This document shows, piece after piece, positions 45,377 to 55,556 of a stretch of 64,000 nt of DNA; positions within the stretch are counted from its first letter, which is position 1; each line of letters opens with the position of its first letter. The stretch is taken from the NCBI GenBank assembly GCA_031216915.1, contig CM062297.1, forward strand, positions 541,096,971-541,160,970, given 5' to 3'. The notes under the pieces were generated by a model. That model was given only the letters and a program-made list of their open reading frames with translations, searched no databases and had not been told where the DNA came from. A program made the translations under genes and the position numbers. This DNA comes from Pictodentalium vernedei. Lineage: Eukaryota; Mollusca; Scaphopoda; Dentaliida; Dentaliidae.

Positions 45377-45600
45377 AGTCATTATGTCGAATTTCAAGGT
45401 CACAGTGACCTTGAAATTGAAAATTTATCAATCGGATCTGGTTTTGACTTTCTTAATTATTAAAATTATGCATTCCCGATTGAAACACAACTTGCCACGT
45501 GGATTGAGCATGATGAGAGGAAGAACCCTACATATTTTCAGGTCATTGTGCCAAAGGTCAAGGTCACAGTGACCTTGAACTTAAAAATGTTAGCGGTCCC
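45377..45600 (+). repeat. repeat with ERE-like palindromes, second locus
   Basis: Same family as 18330-18780 and 27138-27296. AGGTCACAGTGACCT occurs at 45397-45411 and 45561-45575, with AGGAAGAACCCTA between them. Confidence 0.7.
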
Positions 45601-45867
45601 GATCAAAACCAAACTTAACATGTCATTATATACAGGTAATCTTATCTGTATTATTTGAGGAAATAATACCAACAGTGACTGTATGAATTTATTGTAAAAT
45701 ATTACCATGGTTACTGTATCAAGGTGATTTTTCAGGGGGATTGGCCTCACCTGGCGGCTACCTCAAGTTCAATATGCATCCATATAGAGCCAAATTGCGT
45801 GGCTTCTGAAATTGATTGGCATAATTTATGTGAATGAATTTTATGACTCACTCTGATGGATTATAAG

Positions 45868-46222
45868 GGGGCGCAGTGGCTCAGTGGCTACAGCATTGAA
45901 CTTCAAACAAAAAGGTCCATGGTTCTATCCCTACTAGGGGTAACTGCATTGTGTCCTTGGGCAAAGCACTTCATCCCGATTGCCCACGTGGGGGCACGGT
46001 TGCCCTGTTTACTGAGGTGAACTGCCCGTCGATGGTGCACTTGTCTTTAACCAGTACTAACCCTGCTTGTGTGGAGTTAGTATGTTGGTGGAGCCTGGCA
46101 GTTGCTCATCATTGCCCGGTGGTTGTCCCAGGTACTCAGGCTTCCTGCACTCGTAAAACTCCACCGTGTGGTGACCTTGGCTGTCAAAAGTGTTGTTAAA
46201 TCCCAATAAATAAATAAATAAT
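45868..46222 (+). mobile_element. tRNA-derived SINE 2 (MetaSINE-like)
   Basis: Flanked by ATGGATTATAAG (45856-45867 and 46223-46234). The tRNA-like head has an A box GTGGCTCAGTGGC and a B box GGTTCTATCCC. The central part has TTGGGCAAAGCACTTCATCC and the tail is (AATA)n. Related to SINE 1 but clearly diverged in the middle. Confidence 0.88.
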
Positions 46223-46388
46223 ATGGATTATAAGAACACTGCTCTGTTGAAAATTATTAAATGGGATTTGTCACTTTTCTAAAATAAATGGAATCTCCAT
46301 GCTGTTTGGCTCAAAAAACAATCTTTTTATATTTCCATTTTTTTTTGCTGTGGGCAAAACCAAACAAATTCATCAAACACACTATATA

Positions 46389-47361
46389 TTTTTATACTGT
46401 ACCAATGACCCAGACTTAGCTGGTGCTAACTCTAAAAATCCAGGGCCAAACACAAATTTTGCCCCCCCAATCCCCAAAATTTGCATCCAAAACCAAAAGA
46501 AATCATGTCCTATAGGACCTCCATACTTCGCCCCCACTGCGCATGCGCAGTGTCAAGGACGTCCCGAAATTGGCGCCAATTATCATTCTCTGTTTGGCCC
46601 TTCATCAGTCAACATCTCACTGATCTTTGTGCTTGTAAATCTCAGTTTAAAGGATGCCAAACACGTAATTATTGGAGAAATGGTGATTCTAAGGAGGATA
46701 TAGAAGGAGGAGAGGAAAAAGGAGTGACAAAAAATAATCAGGGCTGTACTTAAAATTTTTTATGAAATTATGTTAAGTTGCCTATTTTCGAGGCATGGGC
46801 CTCTTGTTGTCATTCTTGCTAAAAAGTTGCACTGCTTATTCAGTGTTTCCTCTCCCCTGGTCTTCTAAGTCCCCCCTTGCAATTCTCCCATGCTTTTGGC
46901 ATATTTTTGAGAAATATCATTTCTAAATTCTCTTGGGAGAGTTGCTTGGTTACAGAATGTTTTCTGTTATTTTCCCCATAGTTACGTTTTCACCCATGGG
47001 TGTATAAACGTTGTGTTCTGTATCTTCCATCTGATGTTCTGCAGATTCTCCCCTGGGAGTCTCTGTCTTGCATCAGATAGAGTGTAATTTTGATGACTGA
47101 TTTCGGGCCAGTTTTGTCAGTGCCTGGAGTCATGTTTTCTGGTGTTTTACACTGTTTGTTTACATTGGCAACAGTCTCTTTTGAGGGGGGGGCTGTTTGC
47201 CTTTGGTGTAGTTTATCTCACTATAAGATACATTTCTATTATCCGTAAGTGTTGCATTAATTATTTAATATAAATTTAAAATTTTTGACCACACTTAGCC
47301 ATCGGATCCATCGGGGCTCAACGTTACTTTTCAGAAACTTGGGCTTCGCTGAAAAAATATA
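46389..47361 (+). repeat. 5' ITR plus leader, outer copy of a direct duplication
   Basis: About 973 bp that is repeated almost exactly at 47362-48332. It comprises the inverted terminal repeat (with the CTGCGCATGCGCAG core) and the leader up to GCTGAAAAAATAT. The inner copy starts precisely with the element's left terminus. Confidence 0.9.
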
Positions 47362-48332
47362 TTTTTATACTGTGTACTAATGACCCAGACTTAGCTGGTG
47401 CTAACTCTAACAAAACCAGGGTCAAACACAAATTTTGCCCCCCAATCCCCAAAATTTGCATCCAAAACAAAAAGAAATCATGTCCTAAAGGACCTCCATA
47501 CTACGCCTCTACTGCGCATGCGCAGTGACGCAGACGTCCCGAAATTGGCGCCAATTATCATTCTCTGTTTGGCCCTTCATCAGTCAACATCTCACTGATC
47601 TCTGTGCTTGTAAATCTCAGTTTAAAGGATGCCAGACACGTAATTTTTGGAGAAAATGTGATTCTAAGGAGGATAGAAGGAGGAGAGGAAAAAGAAGTGA
47701 CAAAAAATAATCAGGGCTGTACTTAAAATTTTTTGATGAAATTATGTTAAGTTGCCTATTTTCGAGGCATGGGCCTCTTGTTGTCATTCTTGCTAAATGT
47801 TGCACTGCTTATTCAGTGTTTCCTCTCCCCTAGCCTTCTAAAGTCCCCCCTTGCAATTCTCCCATGCTTTTGGCATATTTTTGAGAAAGTTCATTTCTAA
47901 AATTTCCTGGGAGAGTTGCTTGGTTACAGAATGTTTTCTGTTGTTTTCCCCATAGTTACGTTTTCACCCATGGGTGTATAACGTTTGTGTTCTGCATCTT
48001 CCATCTGATGTTCTGCAGATTCTCCCCTGGGAGTCTCTGTTTTGCATCAGATAGAGTGTAATTTGATGACTGATTCCGGGCCAGTTTTTTCAGTGCCTGG
48101 AGTCATGTTTTCTGGTGTTTTACACTGTTTGTTTTCATTGGCAACAGCCTTTTTTGAGGGGGGCTGTTTGCCTTTGCTGTAGTTTATATCATTATAAGAT
48201 ACATTTATATTATCCGTAAGTGTCTCATTAATTATTTAATATAGATTTAAAATTTTTGACCACACTTTGCCATCGGATCCATCGGGGCTCAACGTTACTT
48301 TTCAGCAACTTGGGCTTCGCTGAAAAAATATT
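47362..48332 (+). repeat. 5' ITR plus leader, inner copy, directly upstream of gag
   Basis: Starts TTTTTATACTGTGTACTAATG and runs into the gag gene. It contains the leader hairpin TTTTCAGC...GCTGAAAA at about 48299-48326. It lacks coding potential and probably holds the promoter. Confidence 0.85.
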
Positions 48333-48449
48333 TTTTCAAAATTATTTTGATATGTAATTGTTTTTTCATTTATTAATGGATCATGTTATTATGTATCTTT
48401 ATGTCAGGGGTTTTTGCGAGTAACTAGGACTTTTTGTTGTTCTTTCACA

Positions 48450-51400
48450 ATGAAGGGACTTTGTTCAAATTGTAGTAGGAAGAAATCTTCCTCTGACTTT
48501 CATGATCATTGTATTAATTGTAGTCAATGTTCTCGCATTAATCCCTGTCCTATATGTGAATATTGGGATGAGAAACATTGGAAATGTGTGTCACGATATG
48601 TTGTTTCTGGAGAAAGGGCTATGCCGGCTCTTTCTCCGCAAGGTCACTCTACTCTCTCAGTTTCTATTTCAGAGGAACAAGAACAGGGTGATGTTTCCAT
48701 GTTATCTTCTACAAGTGTGCGTCCGTCGTCACAAATGAATTCAGAGCTAGTGGCAAAAGTGCTCATGGAGATTAGACAAATGTCATCCGCTAGCTCGCCC
48801 GGTGTAGCGTCCATTCACCGAATGGTTCGGCAGCCGGGTTCGTCCGATGCGGTCCAGGAGGAAATTTTGGGTGATGCGAGCACTATAAACATAATAGATG
48901 CACACCCAGTGACGGCGGATAGTAAGCGAGAACGGAGGAAGCCTTTGAGTCCGGTTCCTAGCTCGTCCAGGTCCAGCCGGGCCGCGAGCGAGAGAGGCCC
49001 CTCTCTCGTACAACATCTGGGACCAGATGTTGTGGTACAAAATGTGTCTTTAGCGGAGCATACGTCCGTCGCTCGGGACGCTCCGTTGTATAAGCAGTCC
49101 GCGGAGACTGTTAAGGCTTCCTCTTCTCGTCAGAGCACACGACCGCACCTTGGCTGCGTGACCGCCGATATATTGCCAGCTTCGCCGATCAAGGATTCTT
49201 CGGCGACCAGGTCACACCATCCGGCAGCCAGGGATTCGAGACCGATGGACTCCGGACGTTCGCATAGGAAAAGTATGCGGGAGCCATCTGATGCGGAGCT
49301 GCCCTCGGCGAAGCAGCGAAAGATTGCGCCTCCGCAGATCTCGACGCCGGACATTCTTGTGCAGATAGCACAGCTTATCGCAGCATCCCAGCAGCCGACA
49401 GAAACGGTGTCGGATCGAGAATTATCCGACGGCCCTGGGTCGGTACGCTCCGCCGAAGCATCGGGGGCGGACGACCGGGAACATCATGAGGTCCGACCGG
49501 ATGGTGAAAGGGATACGGATGACTTGGAGCTATCCCTTTCGGAACAACATAAAGCTGCCGTGGACTTCATCCGGCACTTTCTCCCTCAAGTTGTTCCGTC
49601 GGGCCAGACTGCTGCGGTTCCGGACAAGAGGATTATAGCGTCATTGGACTCTGAATTTTTCGAGCGGTTCAGGGACATCGCTCCCGAGTTTCCGTCGCAG
49701 TCCAATAATGTTGCAAGAACATTTGAATTATTGAACGACGCTATATTTAAACTTGCTTCCAAGACGGGGAAAGCTGGTTTCTTGTCCGCTAATACTCTCA
49801 ACCTGCCTTTCATTAATGCAAGGAATAAATTCGATACGGCAGGACAGGGTATACCGAGAGTTCCTCTGCGTATGGACGACGAGGCGGAAGACTTAGAGCT
49901 ATCATTACCGTCGTCGGCTTCTATTCCAACCGCGGTGTTGGAAACAGCTATTGCGTCTAACAGAGCCAATTTAGATGCCTTATCTTACGCAGATCACCTT
50001 ACTAAGGCGTTATCACTGCGCCTTCAAGGGAAAGAGTTTCAGGATATACAATCCTCTTTAAGACTTCTTTCAAGGGCAGTAGCTTATTCCACGTGTAACT
50101 CCGCCCTTTCAGTGGCAAATCTGGAGTTGGTTAGACGTGACGCAGCCCTAGCTACATCCACACTAGTGGATACTAAGGTGAAGAACTCTCTTAGAGTCGC
50201 TTCGGTCTCAGGAGAACTTCTCTTTGACGGCAAGCTTTCTGCTATTTATGATAAAATTACAAAGAAAGCTAAGGATTCTCTGTTGTTCAAATCTGCTCCT
50301 AAGAAGTCGGATACAGCAGACACGAATAAGACAGGCACTTCTGGGTCTAATGCGCCCAAGAGAGGTTCCTATAGAGGTTCCGGTGCGTCCTCTTGGTCTT
50401 ATTCGAGAGACCATCAGGGTAGCGACTCTCGTTCGGGACCTCCTTCAGGCCGGGACAATTGGTCGGACGCCCGAGGTCGACGGGGCGAGGTGCGGGCCGT
50501 GGAAGACGTGGTTTCTCCTACCGCAGGCCTCGCAGGTCCAGGAGGTGATGGCTTAAACCTCTATCGCGTACCGGTTGGTGGAAGGTTGTCGAGCTTTTCT
50601 CAAGAATGGGCGTCGATTACGGACGACCCTTGGGTGAGAGGAGTGACTTCGGAAGGTCTAAAGATATCCTTCAAACGAAAGCCTCCATTAACTCGAAGTC
50701 CAAAGTGGACTCATCTTCCGTCAAATCCGCAGAAAAGAGACGCTCTGTTATCAGAGGTGCAGTCTCTTTTAATGAAGATCGCGGTAGAGGTCGTAGAAAA
50801 CCAGGAATCTCCGGGATTCTACAGCCATCTGTTTCTGGTTCCGAAACCAGACAGCTCGTTCCGTCCAGTCATAGATTTGAGCTGGATAAACAAGCTGATC
50901 GTCGCTCCGAAGTTTTATATGGAGACGATTCGGTCAGTCAGAGCGAGTATTCGGGTGAACGATTATGCAACGAGCATAGATCTCAAAGATGCGTACTTTC
51001 ACGTCATGGTACATCCGACATTCCGAAAGTACCTACGCTTCGCAGTCCTAGGAGTGGTGTATCAATTCCGGGCGATGTGCTTCGGATTGAATCTAGCACC
51101 CTGGGCTTTCACTCGGGTAATGAACTCGGTAATGATCTATTTCCGAGCTCATTCGTCTGCGGTAACGTCGGCCTACCTGGACGACATTCTTCAGAGGTAC
51201 GGCAACGAGTTAACGCTTCAGAACGATGTTCAGAATCTTCTTCTATTGCTCCGACGTCTCGGTTTTATAGTAAACGAGGAGAAGTCGGATCTGGTGCCGT
51301 CCAAGTCATTCACTCATCTGGGAATGAGCTTCGAGACGCACAACAATCTCATTCGTCTGCCGTTAACCAGAGCGAAATTAGTCAGTTGTTACGCTCGCTA

Positions 51401-51590
51401 TTGTCTGCACGCAGACAAAGTCATGGCGAGAGAATTTATGAGACTGATAGGTCTGTGCGGAGCCGCTGCGGATCTCATTCCGATGGGGCGGTTATGCACG
51501 CGTCCTCTCCAAATTTTCTTGACTCAGAATTGGAGTGTGAAAATTCATTCGCTTGACATAGACGTTCTCTTGTCAGATCAAGTGAAATGA
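48450..51590 (+). CDS. DIRS gag-reverse transcriptase polyprotein, ends at premature TGA
   Basis: ATG 48450 opens a frame of 1046 codons. The N-terminus has a Cys-rich zinc-like module (CSNCSRKK, CINCSQCSR, CPICEYW). A long Ser/Arg-rich gag region follows to about residue 570. The reverse transcriptase spans roughly residues 780-1030, with VPKPDSSFRPVIDLSWINKL, DLKDAYFHV and the catalytic YLDDIL (near 51172). The C-terminal part leads straight toward RNase H, but TGA at 51588 stops the frame. The same frame is open again downstream, so a single base change is the simplest reading. Gag and RT are in one frame rather than separate ORFs. Confidence 0.9.
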   Translation: MKGLCSNCSRKKSSSDFHDHCINCSQCSRINPCPICEYWDEKHWKCVSRYVVSGERAMPALSPQGHSTLSVSISEEQEQGDVSMLSSTSVRPSSQMNSELVAKVLMEIRQMSSASSPGVASIHRMVRQPGSSDAVQEEILGDASTINIIDAHPVTADSKRERRKPLSPVPSSSRSSRAASERGPSLVQHLGPDVVVQNVSLAEHTSVARDAPLYKQSAETVKASSSRQSTRPHLGCVTADILPASPIKDSSATRSHHPAARDSRPMDSGRSHRKSMREPSDAELPSAKQRKIAPPQISTPDILVQIAQLIAASQQPTETVSDRELSDGPGSVRSAEASGADDREHHEVRPDGERDTDDLELSLSEQHKAAVDFIRHFLPQVVPSGQTAAVPDKRIIASLDSEFFERFRDIAPEFPSQSNNVARTFELLNDAIFKLASKTGKAGFLSANTLNLPFINARNKFDTAGQGIPRVPLRMDDEAEDLELSLPSSASIPTAVLETAIASNRANLDALSYADHLTKALSLRLQGKEFQDIQSSLRLLSRAVAYSTCNSALSVANLELVRRDAALATSTLVDTKVKNSLRVASVSGELLFDGKLSAIYDKITKKAKDSLLFKSAPKKSDTADTNKTGTSGSNAPKRGSYRGSGASSWSYSRDHQGSDSRSGPPSGRDNWSDARGRRGEVRAVEDVVSPTAGLAGPGGDGLNLYRVPVGGRLSSFSQEWASITDDPWVRGVTSEGLKISFKRKPPLTRSPKWTHLPSNPQKRDALLSEVQSLLMKIAVEVVENQESPGFYSHLFLVPKPDSSFRPVIDLSWINKLIVAPKFYMETIRSVRASIRVNDYATSIDLKDAYFHVMVHPTFRKYLRFAVLGVVYQFRAMCFGLNLAPWAFTRVMNSVMIYFRAHSSAVTSAYLDDILQRYGNELTLQNDVQNLLLLLRRLGFIVNEEKSDLVPSKSFTHLGMSFETHNNLIRLPLTRAKLVSCYARYCLHADKVMAREFMRLIGLCGAAADLIPMGRLCTRPLQIFLTQNWSVKIHSLDIDVLLSDQVK

Positions 51591-52538
51591 GAGATTCAGA
51601 CTTGGGTAAACATTCAGTGGTTAACTCAGGGAGTTCCGCTGCAGTTGCCAGATCCGAATTTTACCATTATGACGGATGCCAGTCAAACAGGTTGGGGTGC
51701 TTCATTGATCCCAACGGATTCGAGATGCCAGGGTCTTTGGGATCTGCAATTCCTGGGCAAGCACATAAACATCAAGGAAATGATGTCAATTTGGCTTGCG
51801 TTACGTCATTGGATGGACATTATTCACAATGCTCATGTCCAAATCCTATCCGACAATACGACAGTAGTGGCGTATATACGGAATCAGGGAGGCACTCATT
51901 CAGTTCCGTTGTTCAATCTAACGGAAAGAATCCTTCTGTTTGCGCTAGAACATCAGGTTCTTCTTTCGGTCCGTCACATACCGGGTCGTCTGAATGTACT
52001 AGCAGACTCCCTTTCACGAAAGGGTCGCTTGTTGCCGTCGGAGTGGACTCTCAACAAACAAGTATTCAATCAGATTTGCTACCAATGGGAACGGCCAATG
52101 ATAGACTTATTTGCGACACATCTCAACAATCAGTTGCAGACGTATGTGTCTCTGTGTCCGGATCCAAGAGCATTTGCAGTAGACGCTCTGTCGATTCCTT
52201 GGGACGGAATGATAGGATATGCGTATTCTCCAGTGCCGTTAATTCAGCAAGTATTGCTAAAGATAAAACAATCTCAATGCAAGATTCTGTTGGTAGCATC
52301 TCTGTCTCCACAGAGACCGTGGATAAATCTACTCAGGTGTCTGTTATGGGACCTACCGCGAAAGCTTCCTCCACGGGAGGATCTTCATTCGCAGGGGAAA
52401 TCGCGTCAACTCCATCACAACCCGCAAGGTCTCAACCTTCACGTTTTTCCATTGTGCGGTCCTTCTTGCATGGCAAGCACTTTACACGACGAGCAGTGGA
52501 CGCGATTTCTAACTGTAGGAGGACCTCCTCTTCGCTAA
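51591..52538 (+). pseudogene. RNase H and methyltransferase-like domain of DIRS pol, cut off by the upstream stop
   Basis: In frame with the gag-RT ORF. RNase H features: DASQTGWGASL (first Asp), a KEMMSIWLALRHW helix (Glu), ILSDNTTVVAYIRNQGG (Asp) and HIPGRLNVLADSLSRKG (last Asp). The following region, RPMIDLFATHLNNQL to VDALSIPWDG and LLVASLSPQRPW, resembles the Dam-like methyltransferase segment of DIRS1-type pol; that assignment is less sure. It ends at TAA 52536-52538, overlapping the recombinase frame by about 190 bp. Confidence 0.85.
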
Positions 52539-53481
52539 ACTATGCGGCTAAGTGGAAGGTTTTTCGTCGTTGGTGTAGGGATCATTCTGTGGATATTTTT
52601 GATCCCTCTATACCAGACATTGCAAACTTTCTAGTATACTTGTTTGACGAAATCAAACTGCAGCCTGTTACTATTAAGGGTTATAGGTCTATGTTATCTG
52701 ATACCTATGCACATCATGATAGTTTACAAATTGGATCTAATGTCTCCTTATCTAAGTTGGTAAGAAACTTCTCGATAAATAGACCCAGAACTCTTAGGTC
52801 AATTCCTAAATGGAATTTAGCTTGGGTTCTTCTTAAACTGAAGGAAAAGCCATTTGAACCTCTTGGGACAGTAGATTTCAAATTCTTATCTTATAAGACA
52901 GCTTTTCTCTTAGCTTTCTCTTCTGCTAGAAGAGTCAGTGAGCTTCATGCACTGTCGGTGGATGATTCTCACTATCGTAGTGTCGGGAACACTATCACCT
53001 TCACTACTAATGTGGGTTTTTTAGCTAAGAATCAGGCTCCTAATAAATATCCGAACCTATTGTTATTAAGGCTCTTCCGTCTTCAGACGAACGTAGGCCT
53101 TTACTCTGTCCTGTTAGAGCGTTACGTATCTATAAACAGAGATCTCAGTTTATCAGAAAGGGACGAAAACGTTTCTTTCTGTCTCTGATGCCTAATAGAA
53201 GGAACATTTCGGTCCATTCTATTGCTACATGGATTCAATTAACTATCCGTACTGCTTATGAGAGTTTATCTTCTTCTCAGCAGATTTCGGCTCATGAAGT
53301 AAGAGCTCTTGCTACTTCTTGGGCTTACGCTAATAGTATTGCTATTACAGATTTAATAAAGGCTGCTTATTGGTCTCAGCCATCCACATTCACGAATTTT
53401 TATCTCAGAAATATTGAGTCCATTTCTGGAGACCTGCATTGTTTAGGTCCGTTATCTGTTGCTCAGAATGTCGTCCACTAA
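52346..53481 (+). pseudogene. DIRS tyrosine recombinase, one frameshift
   Basis: The ATG at 52346 lies in the +2 frame relative to pol. The N-terminal SAM-like core-binding part includes YAAKWKVFRRWCRDHSVDIF. The catalytic arginine is in SARRVSELHAL (about 52925), the H-x-x-R in HEVRALATSWAY (about 53295) and the tyrosine in TNFYLRN (about 53400). Near 53050 the frame slips from 2 to 1. Copy 3 has one more G at the equivalent place (CCGGAACC at 60008 against CCGAACC here), so a single-base deletion is indicated. It would integrate circular DNA by strand exchange without a target duplication. Confidence 0.88.
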
Positions 53482-54093
53482 ACAGTTGCAACTATAGTTA
53501 TGCAGGCTTTCTGTTCCGGCAGTGACTCCGTCCGGCTGCCCTCTTCGCTCTGGGCTATTTGACCCAGGGCAAGGGGAAGGGGGGGGGGGGGGGGAGGGTG
53601 TTCCCTTAGGTCACCTGCTTTATAGTGAAAAGCAAGGGAATGCCTCCTCCGAAGTCAGTATTTCTGAGTCGTTTCCGGGATGGTTTTAAAGTGTAATATT
53701 AATGTTAAAATTCATTCATGTCATATTTTTAAAGTGTAGCTCGGTGTGAAGCATTTGTATATGTCAAGTGTCAAACGGGCGTTAATATACAATCCTCGGA
53801 CACTTTTAAAAGAATATAAAGAGTCTCAATTCTCTGGAATAACTTTATTTATTGGCTTACTTTAAAAATAATTAGTATAAAGGGTTATACTGGATGTTAA
53901 TAGAGAACATGAATGTTATTGTGCTCAATTATGAAGGGTATTGTATCTTTCTAATTTAACATAAAATAAGAAAGATACATGTAAAGCCTAATACTCCTTT
54001 TCTCCTTGAGGGGTTGCCTCTATATTATATAGTTGAGCTTATTGGATTTTCCTCTATGTCCTAGGCCCTCCAGCCTTTTTACTATTCAGCTAA
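53482..54093. other. DIRS 3' non-coding region with hairpin and poly-G
   Basis: A CTGGG-CTATTTGA-CCCAG hairpin (53550-53567) conserved in copies 1-3 is followed by a poly-G run (about 53579-53595) and then TATA-rich sequence. No gene. The hairpin may act in transcript ending; this is inference. Confidence 0.6.
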
Positions 54094-54175
54094 GTCTGGG
54101 TCATTGGTACAGTATAAAAATGTTAAAAAATTTATAGCAATTTATATATTTTTTATACTTACCAATGACCCAGAC
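54094..54175. repeat. DIRS internal complementary region, copy 2
   Basis: 82 bp, GTCTGGGTCATTGGTACAGT side complementary to the left terminus and TTATACTTACCAATGACCCA side complementary to the right terminus, joined at ATAAAAATGTTAAAAA. Confidence 0.88.
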
Positions 54176-54245
54176 AGGGATGGCCCTCCCAAGAGTTGGG
54201 AACTCTTACCTCCCCGCTGAGTACATAGCGCTGACCAGGCACTGC

Positions 54246-54478
54246 CAGTAAGAATGATAATTGGCGCCAATTTCGGGACGTCCTTGACACTGCGCATGCG
54301 CAGTGGGGGCGAAGTATGGAGGTCCTATAGGACATGATTTCTTTTGGTTTTGGATGCAAATTTTGGGGATTGGGGGGCAAAATTTGTGTTTGGCCCTGGA
54401 TTTTTTAGAGTTAGCACCAGCTAAGTCTGGGTCATTGGTAAGTATAAAAAATATATAAATTACTATAAATTTTTTAAC
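54246..54478. repeat. right inverted terminal repeat of DIRS copy 2
   Basis: Inverse of 46389-46620, including the CTGCGCATGCGCAG core and the GTCTGGGTCATTGGTAAGTA terminal block. The end merges with copy 3's first bases at AAC-TTTTATACTG. Confidence 0.9.
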
Positions 54479-55556
54479 TTTTATACTGTACCAATGACCC
54501 AGACATAGCTGGTGCTAACTCTTAAAATATAGGGCCAAACACAAATTTTGCCCCCCAATCCCCAAAATTTGCATCTAAAACCAAAGAAAACATGTCCTGA
54601 ATGGCCCTCCACACTTCACCTCTACTGCGCATGCGCAGTGTCAAGGACGTTACGAAATTGGCGCCATTAATCATTCTTAGTTTGGCCCTTCATCAGTTAA
54701 CATCTGACTGATCTTTGTGCTTGTAAATCTCAGTTTAAATGATGCCAGACACATAAATATTAGTGAAATGGTGATTCTAAGGAGGATATAGGAGGAGAGG
54801 AAAAATGTGTGACAGAAAATTATCAGGGCTGTAACTTAAAATTTTTTAATGAAATTATGTTAAGTTACCTATTTTCGAGGCAGCAGCCATTTTGTTGTCT
54901 TTCTTGTTATCAAGTTACACTGATTTTTCAGTGTTTTCCTCTCTCCCTTTCCTTTAAGTCCCCTCTTGCTATTCTCCCATGCTTTTGACATATTTTCTGT
55001 AATTATTATTACTAAAATTTCTTGGGAGTTTTAGCTGAATAACAGAATGAATTCTGTTCTTTTCCCCATGTTTACGTCTTCACCTATGGGTGGTTAGGCA
55101 TTGTGTTCTGCATCTACCATCTGATGTTCTGCAGTTTCTTCCCTGGAAGTCTCTGTTTTGCATCAGATAGTGTATTATTGGTAACTGATTTCGGGCCTGG
55201 GTGCCTGGAGTCTTATTTTAGTGTTTTTACACTTATTGTTTACATTTACAACATCCCTCTGTGTGAGGGGGGATTTCTTGAAAATAATATCTTGATGTTA
55301 ATTTAATCATAACTAGATACATTATTATTGTTCGTAAGTGTTGCATAAATTTAAAATAATTTTAAAATTTTTGTCCACACTTAGGCTTGGGATCCATTGG
55401 GGCTCAACGTTACTTTTCAGAAACTTGGGCTGTTCTGAAAAAATATTTTTTCAAAATATTTTGATTTCAATTATTTTTTCTATGTTAATGGATCATATTA
55501 TTATGTATTTTGATTTTCAGGGGTTGGTGCGAGTACCAGGACTTTGTTTTCTTTTC
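54479..55556 (+). repeat. left ITR and leader of DIRS copy 3
   Basis: Terminal repeat (to about 54700) plus leader. The leader hairpin here reads TTTTCAGAA...TTCTGAAAA (about 55414-55443), a paired change from copy 2's TTTTCAGC...GCTGAAAA. No coding potential. Confidence 0.8.

Larger units (their letters stand above)
46389..54478 (+). mobile_element. DIRS-like retrotransposon copy 2, nearly intact
   Basis: Starts with TTTTTATACTGTACC and ends in an inverted terminal repeat finishing TTTTTTAAC. It encodes gag, reverse transcriptase, RNase H with a downstream domain, and a tyrosine recombinase, all on the + strand. It has an internal complementary region at 54094-54175 and no obvious target duplication. 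Only two lesions break the proteins: TGA at 51588 and a 1-base deletion near 53050. The 5' terminal repeat plus leader is present twice. The 3' end abuts the left end of copy 3 directly. Confidence 0.93.

Noticed and set aside
50606..51556. 316-codon open frame overlapping the DIRS reverse transcriptase
   Set aside because: It is the out-of-frame shadow of a strongly coding region, Ser/Arg-rich as expected from codon bias, and has no domain.
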